From Bradyrhizobium septentrionale (GTDB taxonomy: Bacteria > Pseudomonadota > Alphaproteobacteria > Rhizobiales > Xanthobacteraceae), in assembly GCF_011516645.4 (NCBI RefSeq), contig NZ_CP088285.1, forward strand, positions 2,870,501 to 2,934,500: a stretch of 64,000 bases of DNA, read 5' to 3'. The translations under genes and the position numbers were made by a program. This document shows positions 1 through 9,288 of this stretch, piece by piece. The notes beneath the pieces were generated by a model. That model worked only from the letters and a program-made list of their open reading frames with translations, ran no database searches and was not told the DNA's origin. Every line of letters starts with the position of its first letter. Position 1 is the first letter of the stretch.

Positions 1-1
1 A

Positions 2-82
2 GGCGACCATTTCACCATCCTCGGCCTGCCGCTATTGTCGCTGCTTGCGTTCCTGCGCCGCGAGAAGCTGCTTGCGGTGTGA
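2..82 (+). CDS. maf: Maf-family nucleotide pyrophosphatase, C-terminal end (partial)
   Basis: Only the last 26 codons are inside the window, ending in TGA at 80-82. The fragment contains DHFTILGLPLLSLLAFLR, which resembles the conserved C-terminal helix of Maf/YhdE proteins (pattern F-x-x-V/I-x-GLP, then a leucine-rich helix). Maf proteins hydrolyse non-canonical or modified nucleoside triphosphates. The gene lies just upstream of coaE in the same direction, as in related alphaproteobacteria. aroE is the other usual neighbour at this place, but its C-terminus looks different. The identification rests on a short stretch, so it is moderate. Confidence 0.55.
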   Translation, partial: GDHFTILGLPLLSLLAFLRREKLLAV

Positions 83-110
83 GGCGCATGATGACGGAGA
101 GATGCTGAAC

Positions 111-142
111 CGATGTTGATGCGATGTTGATCCGATGTTGAT
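111..142 (+). repeat. Three tandem 11-bp repeats over the coaE start
   Basis: CGATGTTGAT occurs three times at 111-120, 122-131 and 133-142, a period of 11 bp, and each copy contains ATG-TTG. The first two ATGs (113 and 124) open only 5- and 4-codon frames that stop at TGA. The third (135) opens coaE. It looks like slipped-strand duplication of the translation start. Confidence 0.8.
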
Positions 143-734
143 TCTTGGACTGACCGGCTCGATCGGGATGGGGAAATCCACCACGGCCAAATTATTCATC
201 GAAGCCGGCGTGCCGGTCTACGACGCCGATGCGGCTGTGCATCAGCTCTACGAAGGCGAAGCCGCGCCGGCGATCGAAGCCGCTTTTCCCGGCACCACCG
301 CCAATGGCAAGGTCGACCGCGCCAAGCTGTCGGCGCGCGTGGTGCACGACGCTGCGGCGATAAAGCGGCTCGAGCAGATCGTGCATCCGATGCTCGGCGC
401 GTCGCGGCAGAAATTCTTTGCCGATGCGGAGGTGGCCGGTGCGCCGATCGTCGTGGTCGACATACCGCTGCTGTTCGAGACCGGCGGCGAGAAGCGCGTC
501 GATGCCGTTGTGGTCGTGACGACCTCGCCGGAACTGCAGCGCGAGCGCGTGCTGGCCCGCGGTACGATGGATGCCGCGAAACTCGACGCCATCATCGCCA
601 AGCAGATGCCGGACGCCGAAAAACGCAAGCGCGCGGATTTCATCGTGGATACCTCGCACGGACTTGATCCGGTGCGGGCGTGTATCCGCGACATTCTGGC
701 CGAGGTTGCTAAGATGCCGAAGCGGCGCGTCTGA
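135..734 (+). CDS. coaE: Dephospho-CoA kinase
   Basis: CoaE phosphorylates the 3'-hydroxyl of dephospho-CoA with ATP, the last step of coenzyme A synthesis, in the cytosol. The N-terminus [16 protein letters not shown] carries the Walker A loop GSIGMGKS at residues 8-15. The 199-residue length is normal. The body shows the family pattern of a CoA-binding helix ([11 protein letters not shown], about residues 29-39) and a VVDIPLLFE strand near residue 97. The start is the third ATG of a small tandem repeat, and no strong ribosome-binding site is visible just upstream. dnaQ follows after 28 bp in the same direction. Confidence 0.97.
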   Translation: MLILGLTGSIGMGKSTTAKLFIEAGVPVYDADAAVHQLYEGEAAPAIEAAFPGTTANGKVDRAKLSARVVHDAAAIKRLEQIVHPMLGASRQKFFADAEVAGAPIVVVDIPLLFETGGEKRVDAVVVVTTSPELQRERVLARGTMDAAKLDAIIAKQMPDAEKRKRADFIVDTSHGLDPVRACIRDILAEVAKMPKRRV

Positions 735-762
735 TTCGTCGCTTTCCGGATTGCTTCAAATC

Positions 763-1485
763 ATGCGCGAAATCGTTCTCGATACCGAAACCACCGGCCT
801 CGATCCGCTGCGCGGCGACCGGCTGGTCGAGATCGGCTGTGTCGAGATGTTCAACCGCATGCCGACGGGTCAGACCTACCACGTCTACATCAATCCTGAG
901 CGCGACATGCCGGCGGAAGCGTTCGCCGTGCACGGGCTGTCGACCGAGTTCCTGGCTTCCAAGCCGCTGTTCAATGAAGTGGTCGACGACTTCCTGGCCT
1001 TCATCGGCGATACGCCGCTGGTGATCCACAACGCGTCGTTCGACATCAGCTTCATCAACGCCGAGCTCGACCGTATCAAGCGGCGGGTGATCCCGAAGGA
1101 CCGGCTGGTCGATACGCTGCTGCTGGCGCGCCGCAAGCATCCCGGCGTGTCGAATCGGCTCGACGATCTCTGCTCGCGCTATCAGATCGACAATTCCCGC
1201 CGCACCAAGCACGGCGCGTTGCTCGACGCCGAGTTGCTGGCCGAGGTCTATATCGACCTGATCGGGGCGCGGCAGTCGCAGCTCATCCTGGCGTCGGAAA
1301 CCTCGGATGCGCGTGCGGGCAGCCATGGTGATTCGCCGCGGCGGCAGCGCGAGACCCCGCTGCTGGCGCGCGTCAGCGACGCCGATCGGGAAGCCCACCA
1401 GGCCTTCGTTGCCACGCTCGGCGACAAGCCGATCTGGAATGATTATTTGCCGTCGCCAGCGCCGGCTGAAGCCCCGGCGGCTTGA
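763..1485 (+). CDS. dnaQ: DNA polymerase III epsilon subunit (3'-5' proofreading exonuclease)
   Basis: This is the proofreading exonuclease of the replicative polymerase. All DEDDh motifs are visible: Exo I at D7/E9 (VLDTETTGLDP), Exo II in HNASFDISFINAEL, and Exo III with RTKHGALLDAELLAEVY giving the histidine and aspartate. The open frame extends upstream to 571 inside coaE in another frame, but MREIVLDTETTG at 763 is the family start. That gives 240 residues. The C-terminal tail rich in Pro and Ala would include the polymerase-alpha contact region. Confidence 0.97.
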   Translation: MREIVLDTETTGLDPLRGDRLVEIGCVEMFNRMPTGQTYHVYINPERDMPAEAFAVHGLSTEFLASKPLFNEVVDDFLAFIGDTPLVIHNASFDISFINAELDRIKRRVIPKDRLVDTLLLARRKHPGVSNRLDDLCSRYQIDNSRRTKHGALLDAELLAEVYIDLIGARQSQLILASETSDARAGSHGDSPRRQRETPLLARVSDADREAHQAFVATLGDKPIWNDYLPSPAPAEAPAA

Positions 1486-1589
1486 ACTCTTAGTTCCGTC
1501 ATCCCCGCGCGGAGGCTTCGCCGTTGTCGCTGGAGGTGCGATAAATTGCTTCGCTTTGCTCGCACTGACAGGGATGGCGCGGCGCGCAG

Positions 1590-1695
1590 TTCCGTCATCC
1601 TGAGGTGCGAGCTCTTGCGAGCCTCGAAGGATGCACGGCCACCAGCGGAGCCCGTCGATCCTTCGAGACGCGCTACGCGCTCCTCAGGATGACGG
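1590..1695 (+). repeat. Bradyrhizobial palindromic repeat (GTCATCCTGAGG type)
   Basis: The segment begins TCCGTCATCCTGAGG and ends CCTCAGGATGACGG, with an inner pair of arms around TCGAAGGATGCACGG and CGATCCTTCGA. It could fold into a long hairpin. A close relative sits at 61659-61764. A related short piece, TCCGTCATCCCCGCGCGG, lies just upstream near 1497. It fills most of the gap between dnaQ and the convergent secB, where it may also end transcription. Confidence 0.8.
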
Positions 1696-1724
1696 GGTTA
1701 GGCGCCGGTATTCTCTGGCTCAGC

Positions 1725-2213
1725 TCAGCTCGGCTTGACGCCGGAGGCGGCCTGGGCGGCGGCCTGCCGCTCCATGTTCTGGCGGTAGAGGCCGAGGAAG
1801 TCGACGGGATCGAGCAACAAAGGCGGGAAGCCGCCGTCGCGGACCGAGGTCGCGACGATCTCGCGGGCGAACGGGAACAGCAGCCGCGGGCACTCGATCA
1901 TGACCAGCGGGTGCAGGTTCTCCTTCGGCACATTCACGATCCGGAACACGCCGGCATAGGCGAGATCGAAGCTGAACATCACCTTGCCAGCCGTCTCGGC
2001 CTTGCCCTCGACCGAGAGGATCACCTCGTACTCATTTTCCGACAGGTTGTTGGCGGAGACGTTGATCTGGATGTTGATCGCCGGCTGCTGCTGCTGCTGG
2101 CCGAGCGAGGCCGGCGCATTCGGGTTCTCGAACGACAGGTCCTTGGTGTACTGCGCCAGCACGTTGAGCTGGGGAGGGGCCTGTTCGACGGGGGCGCCGT
2201 TGCCATTGGTCAT
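1725..2213 (-). CDS. secB: Protein-export chaperone SecB
   Basis: SecB is a tetrameric cytosolic chaperone that holds preproteins unfolded for SecA. The 162-residue protein has the SecB core: [19 protein letters not shown] near the N-terminus, then alternating beta strands ([23 protein letters not shown]) and the helix [20 protein letters not shown] with the conserved FPF-AR segment. The start at 2213 gives [11 protein letters not shown] and has a GGAGA ribosome site 6 bp upstream. The longer open frame to 2261 has no such site. It is convergent with dnaQ. Confidence 0.97.
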   Translation of the reverse strand: MTNGNGAPVEQAPPQLNVLAQYTKDLSFENPNAPASLGQQQQQPAINIQINVSANNLSENEYEVILSVEGKAETAGKVMFSFDLAYAGVFRIVNVPKENLHPLVMIECPRLLFPFAREIVATSVRDGGFPPLLLDPVDFLGLYRQNMERQAAAQAASGVKPS

Positions 2214-2634
2214 GAAATGTCTCCTGGAGCAGCGCTCGATGGACAGAGTGTCCGACGGCACGCGTTAAGGTGTTGGGAATGCCGATGCTGGGCGAGTGGC
2301 TATCATAGGCCCGGCTCGGTCCACAAGCAGGACGAGCGGGCGCGCCGGGGCGCCGGTGCGGCCAAATTCTTTGGCAAAGCGCTGCCGGCGCAACTCCGCC
2401 CAATCTCTTAACAGCTTCCTAAATTATTGAAGATGCGCGATTTCTTGCAAGGAACGGGTTTCCCCCCGGGGTTAAAACGCGCTACACTTGCCCGTGCCAA
2501 AAAGCGCCATTGGCCAGGCATAGTTTCGTGCCTACATGCTGCGGACTCAAACGGTGATGTAATCTCTGCCGTTCCCGACCGGGAACGCTTTGACCCCGGC
2601 CGGTTGCCGGCAGAGACCAGAAAGCGAATTCGAC
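2214..2634. other. Intergenic region between secB and the Tim44-domain gene
   Basis: About 420 bp separate the divergent secB and the Tim44-domain gene. I see no convincing gene or RNA in it. It should hold both promoters. A possible but weak sigma-70-like pair (TTGCAA near 2445 followed by TTAAAA near 2472) points toward the Tim44 gene. Confidence 0.4.
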
Positions 2635-3339
2635 GTGGATATCTACACCATCATCTTCCTGGCGCTGGCCGTGTTCATCTTCCTGCGCCTGCGCAGCGTT
2701 CTTGGACAGCGCACGGGAAGCGAGCGGCCGCCCTATGATCGCGCCGCTCCCAACGTCTTGCAGCGTGGCCAGGATAACAACGTCGTGCCGATCCCGGGAT
2801 CGGTCATCGACCAGCCGCCGCCGGTGCCGTCAACCGAGCCGGCGGAACCTTCCGACCGCTGGAAGGGCACTGCCGAACCGGGCACGCCGCTGGCGCAGGG
2901 TCTCGACGCTGTCGCTGTCCAGGATCCCTCGTTCGATCCGCAGCATTTCCTCTCAGGCGCCCGCTCGGCCTATGAAATGATCGTGCTGGCCTTTGCCAAT
3001 GGCGATCGCCGCGCGCTGCGCGACCTGCTGTCGACCGAGGTCTATGAAAGCTTCGAGACCGCGATCAAGGATCGCGAGAAGCACGAGCAGAAGACCGAGA
3101 CGCGGTTCGTTTCGATCGACAAGGCCGAAATCGTCAGCGCCGAGGCGCGCGATCGCTCGACGCAACTCACCGTCCGCTTCGTATCGCAGATGATCTCGGT
3201 GACGCGTGACAAGGCGGGCACCATCGTCGACGGCAGCCCCGACAAGGTCGCCGACATCACCGACGTCTGGACATTCGCCCGCGACTCGACTTCCCGCGAT
3301 CCGAATTGGAAGCTGGTTGGAACTGGAAGCGCTCACTAA
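2635..3339 (+). CDS. Tim44/TimA-like domain protein, membrane anchored
   Basis: The protein has a single N-terminal membrane helix (DIYTIIFLALAVFIFLRL, residues 2-19) followed by a Pro-rich linker (about 30-85) and a C-terminal Tim44-like domain (about 95-234). That domain contains the family segment AYEMIVLAFANGDRRALRDLL and a DVWTFARD-WKLVGT end. Bacterial relatives are inner-membrane proteins tied to envelope protein assembly, but the exact role here is unknown. The start is GTG at 2635, giving VDIYTIIF. An ATG at 2590 would add 15 residues that do not fit the family. It overlaps the mltA start region, suggesting translational coupling. Confidence 0.88.
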   Translation: MDIYTIIFLALAVFIFLRLRSVLGQRTGSERPPYDRAAPNVLQRGQDNNVVPIPGSVIDQPPPVPSTEPAEPSDRWKGTAEPGTPLAQGLDAVAVQDPSFDPQHFLSGARSAYEMIVLAFANGDRRALRDLLSTEVYESFETAIKDREKHEQKTETRFVSIDKAEIVSAEARDRSTQLTVRFVSQMISVTRDKAGTIVDGSPDKVADITDVWTFARDSTSRDPNWKLVGTGSAH

Positions 3340-4933
3340 ACATCTCAGCTACGGGCGCCTCGCGGTCGCGTGCTGCGCGCTCGCGGTGCTGTGCTCTACC
3401 GCGGCGATCGCTGCGCGTTACCGGTCGAGCCGGCACCCGCCGCCGCGGCACGAGCATTCTCACCCGATCCCCTATCCCAATCTGGAATTGCCGCTGCAGG
3501 TCAGCGGCAGCCAGTATGAGCCGCTCGCCTGGGCCAACGTCTCCGGCTGGAGCGACGACGACCATCTCGCCGCCTACAAGGCGTTTCGCACCAGCTGCAA
3601 GCCGATCGCGGCCCAGCAGGGCGCGCCGGCGGATTCGAAAGCACTCGGCAGCTCGCTGCGCGATCCCTGCCGGATCGCCAAGGGGCTCGAGCTCGGCGAC
3701 GGCGTCAAGGCCAAGGAGTTCTTCGAGCAGAATTTCGTCCCGCTGCGCATCTCGCGGCTCGGCGAGGACGCCGGCTTCGTCACCGGTTACTACGAGCCGG
3801 TGCTCGAGGGATCGCGGACCCAGACCGACGTCTACAACGTTCCGGTCTATCGCCGTCCCTCCAACCTGTTCGTGCGCGGCAAGACGCAGAGTTCGGTCGG
3901 CCTGCCCAATGGCGGCGCGGTGTACCGCAAGATCGGCCGCCGCAAGCTCGTGCCCTATTGCGACCGCGCCCAGATCGAGGATGGCGCGATCGCCGGCCGC
4001 GGGCTCGAACTCGCCTGGCTGAAGAGCCAGACCGATCTCCTGTTCGCGCAGATCCAGGGCTCGGCGCGAATCAAGTTCGAGGACGGCACCACGCTGCGCA
4101 TCAATTACGACGCGCACAACGGCTATCCCTATACGGCGGTCGGCCGCGCCCTGATCGACCGCGGCATCATCCCGAAGGACCAGATGTCGATGCAGAAGAT
4201 CAGGGAATGGATGGAGCAGAACCCTGACGGCGCCAACGAGCTGCGGCGATCGAACCGCTCCTACGTGTTCTTCCGGCATGTCCCGCTGTCCGACAAGGAC
4301 GAGGCCGTCGGCGCGCAGGGCGTGCCGCTGACGCCGGGCCGCTCGATCGCGGTCGACAAGGCGCTGCATGTCTACGGCACGCCGTTCTTCATCGCCGGCG
4401 AGTTGCCGATCGATTCCGAGCAATCGAAGACGCCGTTCCACCGGCTGATGATCGCGCAGGACACCGGGTCGGCGATCGTCGGCCCGGCGCGCGCTGATCT
4501 CTATTTCGGCGCCGGCGCCGACGCCGGAAAGGTCTCGGGCCGGCTGCGGCACAACATGCAGTTCGTCATGCTGGTGCCCAGGGGTCTCGACCCCGTCGCG
4601 CGCGGCCACAGGCTGCCTGTTCCGGACGAGCGACCGTCGGCCAGGATCGCAAAACTGTTTCCGCAGACCGATCCGCAGAAGGACCAGCCGGCGGCGAACG
4701 CCGCGGATGTGCCGACGGCCGGTATTGCCAAGGCTACGGCGAAAGACGCGGCCAATCACGCCGCCCAGACCCCGGCCGCGAAGGATGCCGCGTCCCCGGC
4801 GCCGGCTGCAACGACCTCTGTCGCGCAGGCGGCGCCTGTGGCAGAACCGGTGCCGTTGCCGGTAGCCCGGCCTGACATTCCGCAACCGGAGAAGCGGCGC
4901 TATCGGCGCACTCGCCATCACCGCGATCAATGA
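3317..4933 (+). CDS. mltA: Membrane-bound lytic murein transglycosylase A
   Basis: MltA cleaves peptidoglycan glycan strands to 1,6-anhydro products. The frame has an N-terminal hydrophobic segment (LAVACCALAVLCSTAAIAA) that would act as signal peptide or anchor. The MltA domain follows (GYYEPVLEGSRT, PVYRRPSNL), then the 3D domain with its three aspartates (AQDTGSAIVGPARADLYFG near residue 390). A long Ala/Pro-rich tail (about residues 455-525) is disordered. The start is uncertain: there is no ATG near the signal peptide, and TTG at 3317, overlapping the preceding stop, is my choice. An ATG at 3206 lies deep in the previous gene. The stop overlaps the next gene as ATGA. Confidence 0.92.
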   Translation: MELEALTKHLSYGRLAVACCALAVLCSTAAIAARYRSSRHPPPRHEHSHPIPYPNLELPLQVSGSQYEPLAWANVSGWSDDDHLAAYKAFRTSCKPIAAQQGAPADSKALGSSLRDPCRIAKGLELGDGVKAKEFFEQNFVPLRISRLGEDAGFVTGYYEPVLEGSRTQTDVYNVPVYRRPSNLFVRGKTQSSVGLPNGGAVYRKIGRRKLVPYCDRAQIEDGAIAGRGLELAWLKSQTDLLFAQIQGSARIKFEDGTTLRINYDAHNGYPYTAVGRALIDRGIIPKDQMSMQKIREWMEQNPDGANELRRSNRSYVFFRHVPLSDKDEAVGAQGVPLTPGRSIAVDKALHVYGTPFFIAGELPIDSEQSKTPFHRLMIAQDTGSAIVGPARADLYFGAGADAGKVSGRLRHNMQFVMLVPRGLDPVARGHRLPVPDERPSARIAKLFPQTDPQKDQPAANAADVPTAGIAKATAKDAANHAAQTPAAKDAASPAPAATTSVAQAAPVAEPVPLPVARPDIPQPEKRRYRRTRHHRDQ

Positions 4934-5520
4934 AACGACCCGCGCCGATCCCCGATCTGTCCGCTCCGTCGCGGCGCAAGCGTGCGCTGAGCGAGGAGGA
5001 GCGTGCGCTCTGGGAGAGCGTGGCTAAACAGGTCAAGCCGCTGCGCAAGCGAGCGGCCGCCGCGAAGGCGCATGCCGCCGCCTCTGATCCGGCCACCCAT
5101 CACGCCGCGGCGAAACCCATTCCGGTCAAGCCGGTCAATTCGGTCAAGGCTGCGCCGCCGCCGCGCCCGCAAGCGCCGCCGCTGGCGCCGATCGGCCGCC
5201 GGGAGCGGGCAAAGCTGTCGCGCGGCCGCCAGGAGATCGATGCCCGGCTCGATCTGCACGGCATGACGCAGATCCGCGCACACCGCGTGCTGTTCACCTT
5301 CCTGCAACGCGCGCACAGCGACGGGCTCACCTTCGTGCTGGTCATCACCGGCAAAGGCAAGGTCGGCGGGCTGGATTCGGAGCGCGGCGTGCTGCGCCGC
5401 CAGGTGCCGGAATGGCTCAGCCTGCCGGAATTCCGCTCGCTGGTGGTCGGCTTCGAGGAAGCGCATATCGGCCATGGCGGCGAGGGCGCGCTTTATGTTC
5501 GCGTCCGGCGCGCGCGCTGA
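4930..5520 (+). CDS. Smr/MutS2-type domain protein
   Basis: The first 100 residues are basic and Ala/Pro-rich. The last 95 form an Smr domain: RLDLHGMTQIRAHRVLFTFL contains the LDxHG motif, and VLVITGKGKVGG carries the second motif TGKG. Smr domains bind or nick nucleic acids, and stand-alone members of this size are common in alphaproteobacteria without a settled function. The ATG overlaps the mltA stop by four bases, so the two are translationally coupled. It converges on the membrane protein at 5527. Confidence 0.93.
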   Translation: MKRPAPIPDLSAPSRRKRALSEEERALWESVAKQVKPLRKRAAAAKAHAAASDPATHHAAAKPIPVKPVNSVKAAPPPRPQAPPLAPIGRRERAKLSRGRQEIDARLDLHGMTQIRAHRVLFTFLQRAHSDGLTFVLVITGKGKVGGLDSERGVLRRQVPEWLSLPEFRSLVVGFEEAHIGHGGEGALYVRVRRAR

Positions 5521-5526
5521 AAAATA

Positions 5527-6657
5527 TTAGAACGGGCGGACGATCCCGACGCGCGGGATCAGCGTGACGATCCAGCCTGACATCGTCGTCTTGCGATCGT
5601 CCGACGGAATCGTCGGCACGTCCTTTGACGCCGGCAGCATCTTCACGGCATGCAGCATCAGGAACATGCAGACCGCCCAGTTCGAGATCCAGCGCGAATA
5701 ATCGAACACGGTCACGAACATCACGAGATAGCCGGCGCTGATCACGGCGAGCGCTGACATCACGATCCGGCGATGCAGTTCGCTCGCGAGCGCTTCGATC
5801 AGCCGCGCGAAATAATGCCACAGCGGCGTGTGCAGCCAGATCAAGAGCGCAAAGACCGGGACGCCGAGGATGTTCGAGGGCATGCGCGCCCAGGTATCGG
5901 CGAACTCCTTCGACAGCGGCTGGTACCAGATGTAGCCGAACTCAAGCAGGTCGATGCGCGACGGATCGGCCATCCGGCTTTGCAGGTGGCGGATGAACTC
6001 GTCATAGGGCACGTCGACCGTGCCGGCGAACTGCGCAACCAGGAATAGGATGCCGACTGCGGCAAGCACCACGAGACCGATGGCGGCGTTCCGCGGCGTC
6101 ACGCGTTGCACCAGGTAGAAGCGCAGCACAACGATGGCGGCAATCGTCGGCACATACATCAGGACGAAGATGTGATGGACCAGGATCAGCAGGATCGAGA
6201 CCAGCGCCGCAATCACCACGTACATGACCGAGCGCGCCGGGATCAGCAGCAGCACGATCGCGAGCGCACAGCCATAGATGTCGAAATGGCCGAGCGTGTG
6301 CATGAAATTCTTCAGGAAGAACGGCGATCCCGCGATGAAAACGAACAACGGCCAATGCGCGTCGTCGAAGCCGAATGTCCGCTGAAACAGCCTGATGAAC
6401 AGGCCAAGCGTGATCAGCCAGATCGCGCCGGCCAGCGCGAACACCAGCCACACCGGCACCCTGTCGGTGAACAGCGACACGATCGCGCCGATCAGCGCGC
6501 GCTTGGTGAAGCCGTAATGATAATCGACCAGCAGATGGATGTAGGGGACGAAGGGCGGCAGCGCGATCTTGTGCAGGAACACCCCGACCAGCACGGCGGC
6601 GTTGACGGCCAGCATCAGGCGCCAGGGGTTTTGCCACCATCCCACGTTCAAACTCAT
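5527..6657 (-). CDS. Polytopic inner-membrane protein of unknown function
   Basis: The protein has about ten hydrophobic segments, for example LMLAVNAAVLVGVF near the N-terminus, WLVFALAGAIWLITLGLFI and AIVLLLIPARSVMYVVIAALV. A charged loop holding VDVPYDEFIRHLQSRMADPS lies roughly in the middle. The layout resembles EpsG-like or oligosaccharide-polymerase-like membrane proteins, but I see no signature that proves it. The start at 6657 (MSLNVGWWQNPWR) is preferred over 6672, because the five extra codons belong to a repeat element that begins at 6659. It stands alone, convergent with the Smr gene. Confidence 0.75.
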   Translation of the reverse strand: MSLNVGWWQNPWRLMLAVNAAVLVGVFLHKIALPPFVPYIHLLVDYHYGFTKRALIGAIVSLFTDRVPVWLVFALAGAIWLITLGLFIRLFQRTFGFDDAHWPLFVFIAGSPFFLKNFMHTLGHFDIYGCALAIVLLLIPARSVMYVVIAALVSILLILVHHIFVLMYVPTIAAIVVLRFYLVQRVTPRNAAIGLVVLAAVGILFLVAQFAGTVDVPYDEFIRHLQSRMADPSRIDLLEFGYIWYQPLSKEFADTWARMPSNILGVPVFALLIWLHTPLWHYFARLIEALASELHRRIVMSALAVISAGYLVMFVTVFDYSRWISNWAVCMFLMLHAVKMLPASKDVPTIPSDDRKTTMSGWIVTLIPRVGIVRPF

Positions 6658-6658
6658 T

Positions 6659-6824
6659 GTCGTCCCGGCCAAGCCACCGGGTCGGCGCGAAGCGCCGCCC
6701 GATGATAAACTCCACGCGAGCCGGGACCCATAACCACAGGCCTTCGTTTGACCAACGCTGGGGCTGCAGCTTGCTTCAACAATGGGCGCCGGTGGTTATG
6801 GGTCCCTGCTTTCGCAGGGACGAC
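6659..6824. repeat. GTCGTCCCGG-type palindromic repeat
   Basis: The block begins GTCGTCCCGG and ends CAGGGACGAC. Inside it GGGACCCATAACCAC and GTGGTTATGGGTCCC form a perfect 15-bp inverted pair. It separates the membrane-protein gene from hslU and is a cousin of the repeat at 14848-14964. Confidence 0.85.
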
Positions 6825-6841
6825 GATTTTAGCTACTGCGC

Positions 6842-8146
6842 CTACAAAATAAACCGGCTCAGATCGGCGTTCTTGGCGAGGTCGCCGACATGCTTGGTGA
6901 CGTAGTCGGCGTCGACCTGGATGGTCTCTCCGTGGCGATCGGGCGCGGTGAAGGAAATCTCGTCCAGCACCCGCTCCATCACGGTCTGCAGCCGCCGCGC
7001 GCCGATGTTCTCGACCGTGGAATTGACCGCGACCGCAATGTCGGCCAGCGCGTCGATCGCGCCGTCGGTGATGTCGAGCGTGACGCCCTCGGTCTTCAAC
7101 AGCGCGACATATTGCTTGATCAGCGACGCCTCCGGCTCGGTCAGGATCCGGCGCATGTCGTCGCGGCTCAGCGCCTGCAGCTCGACGCGGATCGGCAGGC
7201 GGCCCTGCAATTCGGGAAGCAGGTCCGATGGCTTGGCGATGTGGAACGCGCCCGAGGCGATGAACAGGATGTGGTCGGTTTTAACAGCGCCGTGCTTGGT
7301 CGAGACCGTGGTGCCCTCGATCAGCGGCAACAGGTCGCGCTGGACGCCCTCGCGCGACACGTCGCCGCCCTGGCGGTTCTCGCGCACGCAGATCTTGTCG
7401 ATCTCGTCGAGGAAGACGATGCCGTTGTTCTCGACCGCGCTGATCGCCTCCTGCACTAGCTGATCGGTGTCGAGCAACTTGTCGGATTCCTCGTTGACGA
7501 GGATCTCGTGCGAGCCTTCGACCGTCAGGCGGCGCGTCTTGCTGCGGCCGCCCATCTTGCCGAAGATGTCGCCGAGCGAGATCGCGCCCATCTGGGCGCC
7601 GGGCATGCCGGGGATCTCGAACATCGGCATGCCGCTGCCACCCGACTGCGTCTCGATCTCGATTTCCTTGTCGTTGAGCTCACCGGCGCGCAGCTTCTTG
7701 CGGAACGACTCGCGCGTCGCCGGGCTCGATCCCGGGCCGACCAGCGCATCCAGCACGCGCTCCTCGGCGGCCAGCTGAGCACGGGCCTGGACATCCTTGC
7801 GCTTGCGCTCGCGGGTCTGCGCGATCGCCACCTCGACGAGGTCGCGGACGATCTGCTCGACGTCGCGGCCGACATAGCCGACCTCGGTGAACTTGGTGGC
7901 CTCGACCTTGAGGAACGGCGCGCCGGCGAGCTTGGCCAGCCGTCGCGCGATCTCGGTCTTGCCGACGCCGGTCGGCCCGATCATCAGGATGTTCTTGGGC
8001 AGAACCTCCTCGCGCAGGGAACCGGCAAGCTGCAGCCGCCGCCAGCGGTTGCGCAGCGCAATCGACACTGCGCGCTTGGCGTCGGTCTGGCCGACGATGA
8101 AGCGGTCAAGTTCGGAAACGATTTCGCGGGGGGAGAAGTCGGTCAT
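6842..8146 (-). CDS. hslU: ATP-dependent protease ATPase subunit HslU
   Basis: HslU is the AAA+ unfoldase that feeds substrates into the HslV peptidase chamber. It has Walker A GPTGVGKT at residues 57-64, the [15 protein letters not shown]-domain entry, and Walker B with sensor ([14 protein letters not shown]). The C-terminus ends RFIL, which docks into HslV. The 434 residues match the family. It is the last gene of a minus-strand cluster hslV-GNAT-DUF2585-hslU, 61 bp after DUF2585. Confidence 0.98.
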   Translation of the reverse strand: MTDFSPREIVSELDRFIVGQTDAKRAVSIALRNRWRRLQLAGSLREEVLPKNILMIGPTGVGKTEIARRLAKLAGAPFLKVEATKFTEVGYVGRDVEQIVRDLVEVAIAQTRERKRKDVQARAQLAAEERVLDALVGPGSSPATRESFRKKLRAGELNDKEIEIETQSGGSGMPMFEIPGMPGAQMGAISLGDIFGKMGGRSKTRRLTVEGSHEILVNEESDKLLDTDQLVQEAISAVENNGIVFLDEIDKICVRENRQGGDVSREGVQRDLLPLIEGTTVSTKHGAVKTDHILFIASGAFHIAKPSDLLPELQGRLPIRVELQALSRDDMRRILTEPEASLIKQYVALLKTEGVTLDITDGAIDALADIAVAVNSTVENIGARRLQTVMERVLDEISFTAPDRHGETIQVDADYVTKHVGDLAKNADLSRFIL

Positions 8147-8207
8147 TGTCTCTAGCTAGGTTGAAATGGCGGTCTCGGCAAGCGGCGGTCTTCCAGGGCA
8201 TGATCCG

Positions 8208-8804
8208 CTAAAGGATGGGCGGCCCTGCCTGCCACTGCCTGATCGCCTCGAACGGGTGGATCAGCATGATGATGTTCAGTGTCAAATTGTCGCGAATGTG
8301 GAGCAGCATCACGATTTCGAACAGGACGCCGAGCGCGACGGTCGCGGCGATCGGCAGCTTGCGCGCCAGCAGGAAGCCGACAATCATCGCAAGCGTGTCC
8401 GATACCGAATTGACGATGGTATCGCCATAATAGTCCAGCGAGATCGTGCCGGCGCGGTAGCGCTCGATGATCCAGTTGGAGTTTTCGACGAGCTCCCAGC
8501 TGCCCTCGATCAGCATCGCGACAATCAGCCGCCCCGGCCAGGCGAGGCGCGGCAGCAGCAGGAAGGTCAGACCGTAGAACAGCAGGCCGTGCAGCACATG
8601 CGACAGCGTGTACCAATCGGCGATGTGCTGCGAATTCTCCGAGCTCTGAACCGTGCCATGCCAGAGTTTGACATAACCGCAGGCGCAGATCGGCAAGCGG
8701 CCCATCGCATAGAGCAGCGCCGCCTGCAGCGCGAGCACCGCGGCCGCGATCGCCAGCCATTGCCACGCTGAAACGCCGGTGACGGGCTTGTGCGCGAGCG
8801 TCAT
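8208..8804 (-). CDS. DUF2585 family membrane protein
   Basis: This 198-residue protein has about five membrane helices ([52 protein letters not shown] and others) and conserved polar stretches: [34 protein letters not shown] and [18 protein letters not shown]. These are the hallmarks of DUF2585 (UPF0314), whose function is unknown. It overlaps the stop of the upstream acetyltransferase gene by four bases and sits inside the hslVU cluster, so it is probably co-transcribed with a heat-shock protease. Confidence 0.88.
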   Translation of the reverse strand: MTLAHKPVTGVSAWQWLAIAAAVLALQAALLYAMGRLPICACGYVKLWHGTVQSSENSQHIADWYTLSHVLHGLLFYGLTFLLLPRLAWPGRLIVAMLIEGSWELVENSNWIIERYRAGTISLDYYGDTIVNSVSDTLAMIVGFLLARKLPIAATVALGVLFEIVMLLHIRDNLTLNIIMLIHPFEAIRQWQAGPPIL

Positions 8805-9286
8805 GCTTCGCGAGCCATCAGAAGCGCCGGACCGTCAGGCGTCTCGACCATGCGGAGCTTCTGAAAACCGGCCTTCTCATAGGCGCGGATCGCGCGCGGG
8901 TTGTCCGGATCGGGATCGGTGACGATGCGTGGCGCGCCTTGCGCCAGCCGCTCGTCAACAAAGGCGCGGATCAGCGCCGAGCCGTGGCCGCCCACCATCA
9001 TCGTCGGCTCGCCGATGAAGAGATCGATGCCGCGCGTGTCGGCCGGATGCGTGCCGAAGCCCGAATTCCACGCCGTCAGGTCGTAGCACTGGATATAGCC
9101 GATATCGCCCTCCTCGGTCGCGACGATGAACTGGTCCATCGCCGGCTCGTCGAGGTCGCCGCTGACCAGCGCATATTGCTCGGCCGGATCGCCCCACCAT
9201 TCCCGGACATGCGGCAATGCCAGCCACCGCTTGATCTGCGGCAGGTCGTCCCGCGTCATTGGTCGGAAGCTGAAGGAGCCGGCCAT
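8801..9286 (-). CDS. GNAT-family N-acetyltransferase, AAC(6')-like
   Basis: The 161-residue protein shows the aminoglycoside 6'-N-acetyltransferase-like pattern: [20 protein letters not shown], then [23 protein letters not shown] and the acetyl-CoA loop [14 protein letters not shown]. It ends in the typical [13 protein letters not shown] segment. The natural substrate is unknown; resistance is not implied. The gene begins two bases after the hslV stop and overlaps the DUF2585 gene, so it is tightly coupled to both. Confidence 0.9.
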   Translation of the reverse strand: MAGSFSFRPMTRDDLPQIKRWLALPHVREWWGDPAEQYALVSGDLDEPAMDQFIVATEEGDIGYIQCYDLTAWNSGFGTHPADTRGIDLFIGEPTMMVGGHGSALIRAFVDERLAQGAPRIVTDPDPDNPRAIRAYEKAGFQKLRMVETPDGPALLMAREA

Positions 9287-9288
9287 GC

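Noticed and set aside
3257..4930. A 557-codon open frame antisense to mltA
   Set aside because: Shadow of mltA codon bias; mltA has clear domains and the shadow has a low-complexity Arg/Ala composition.
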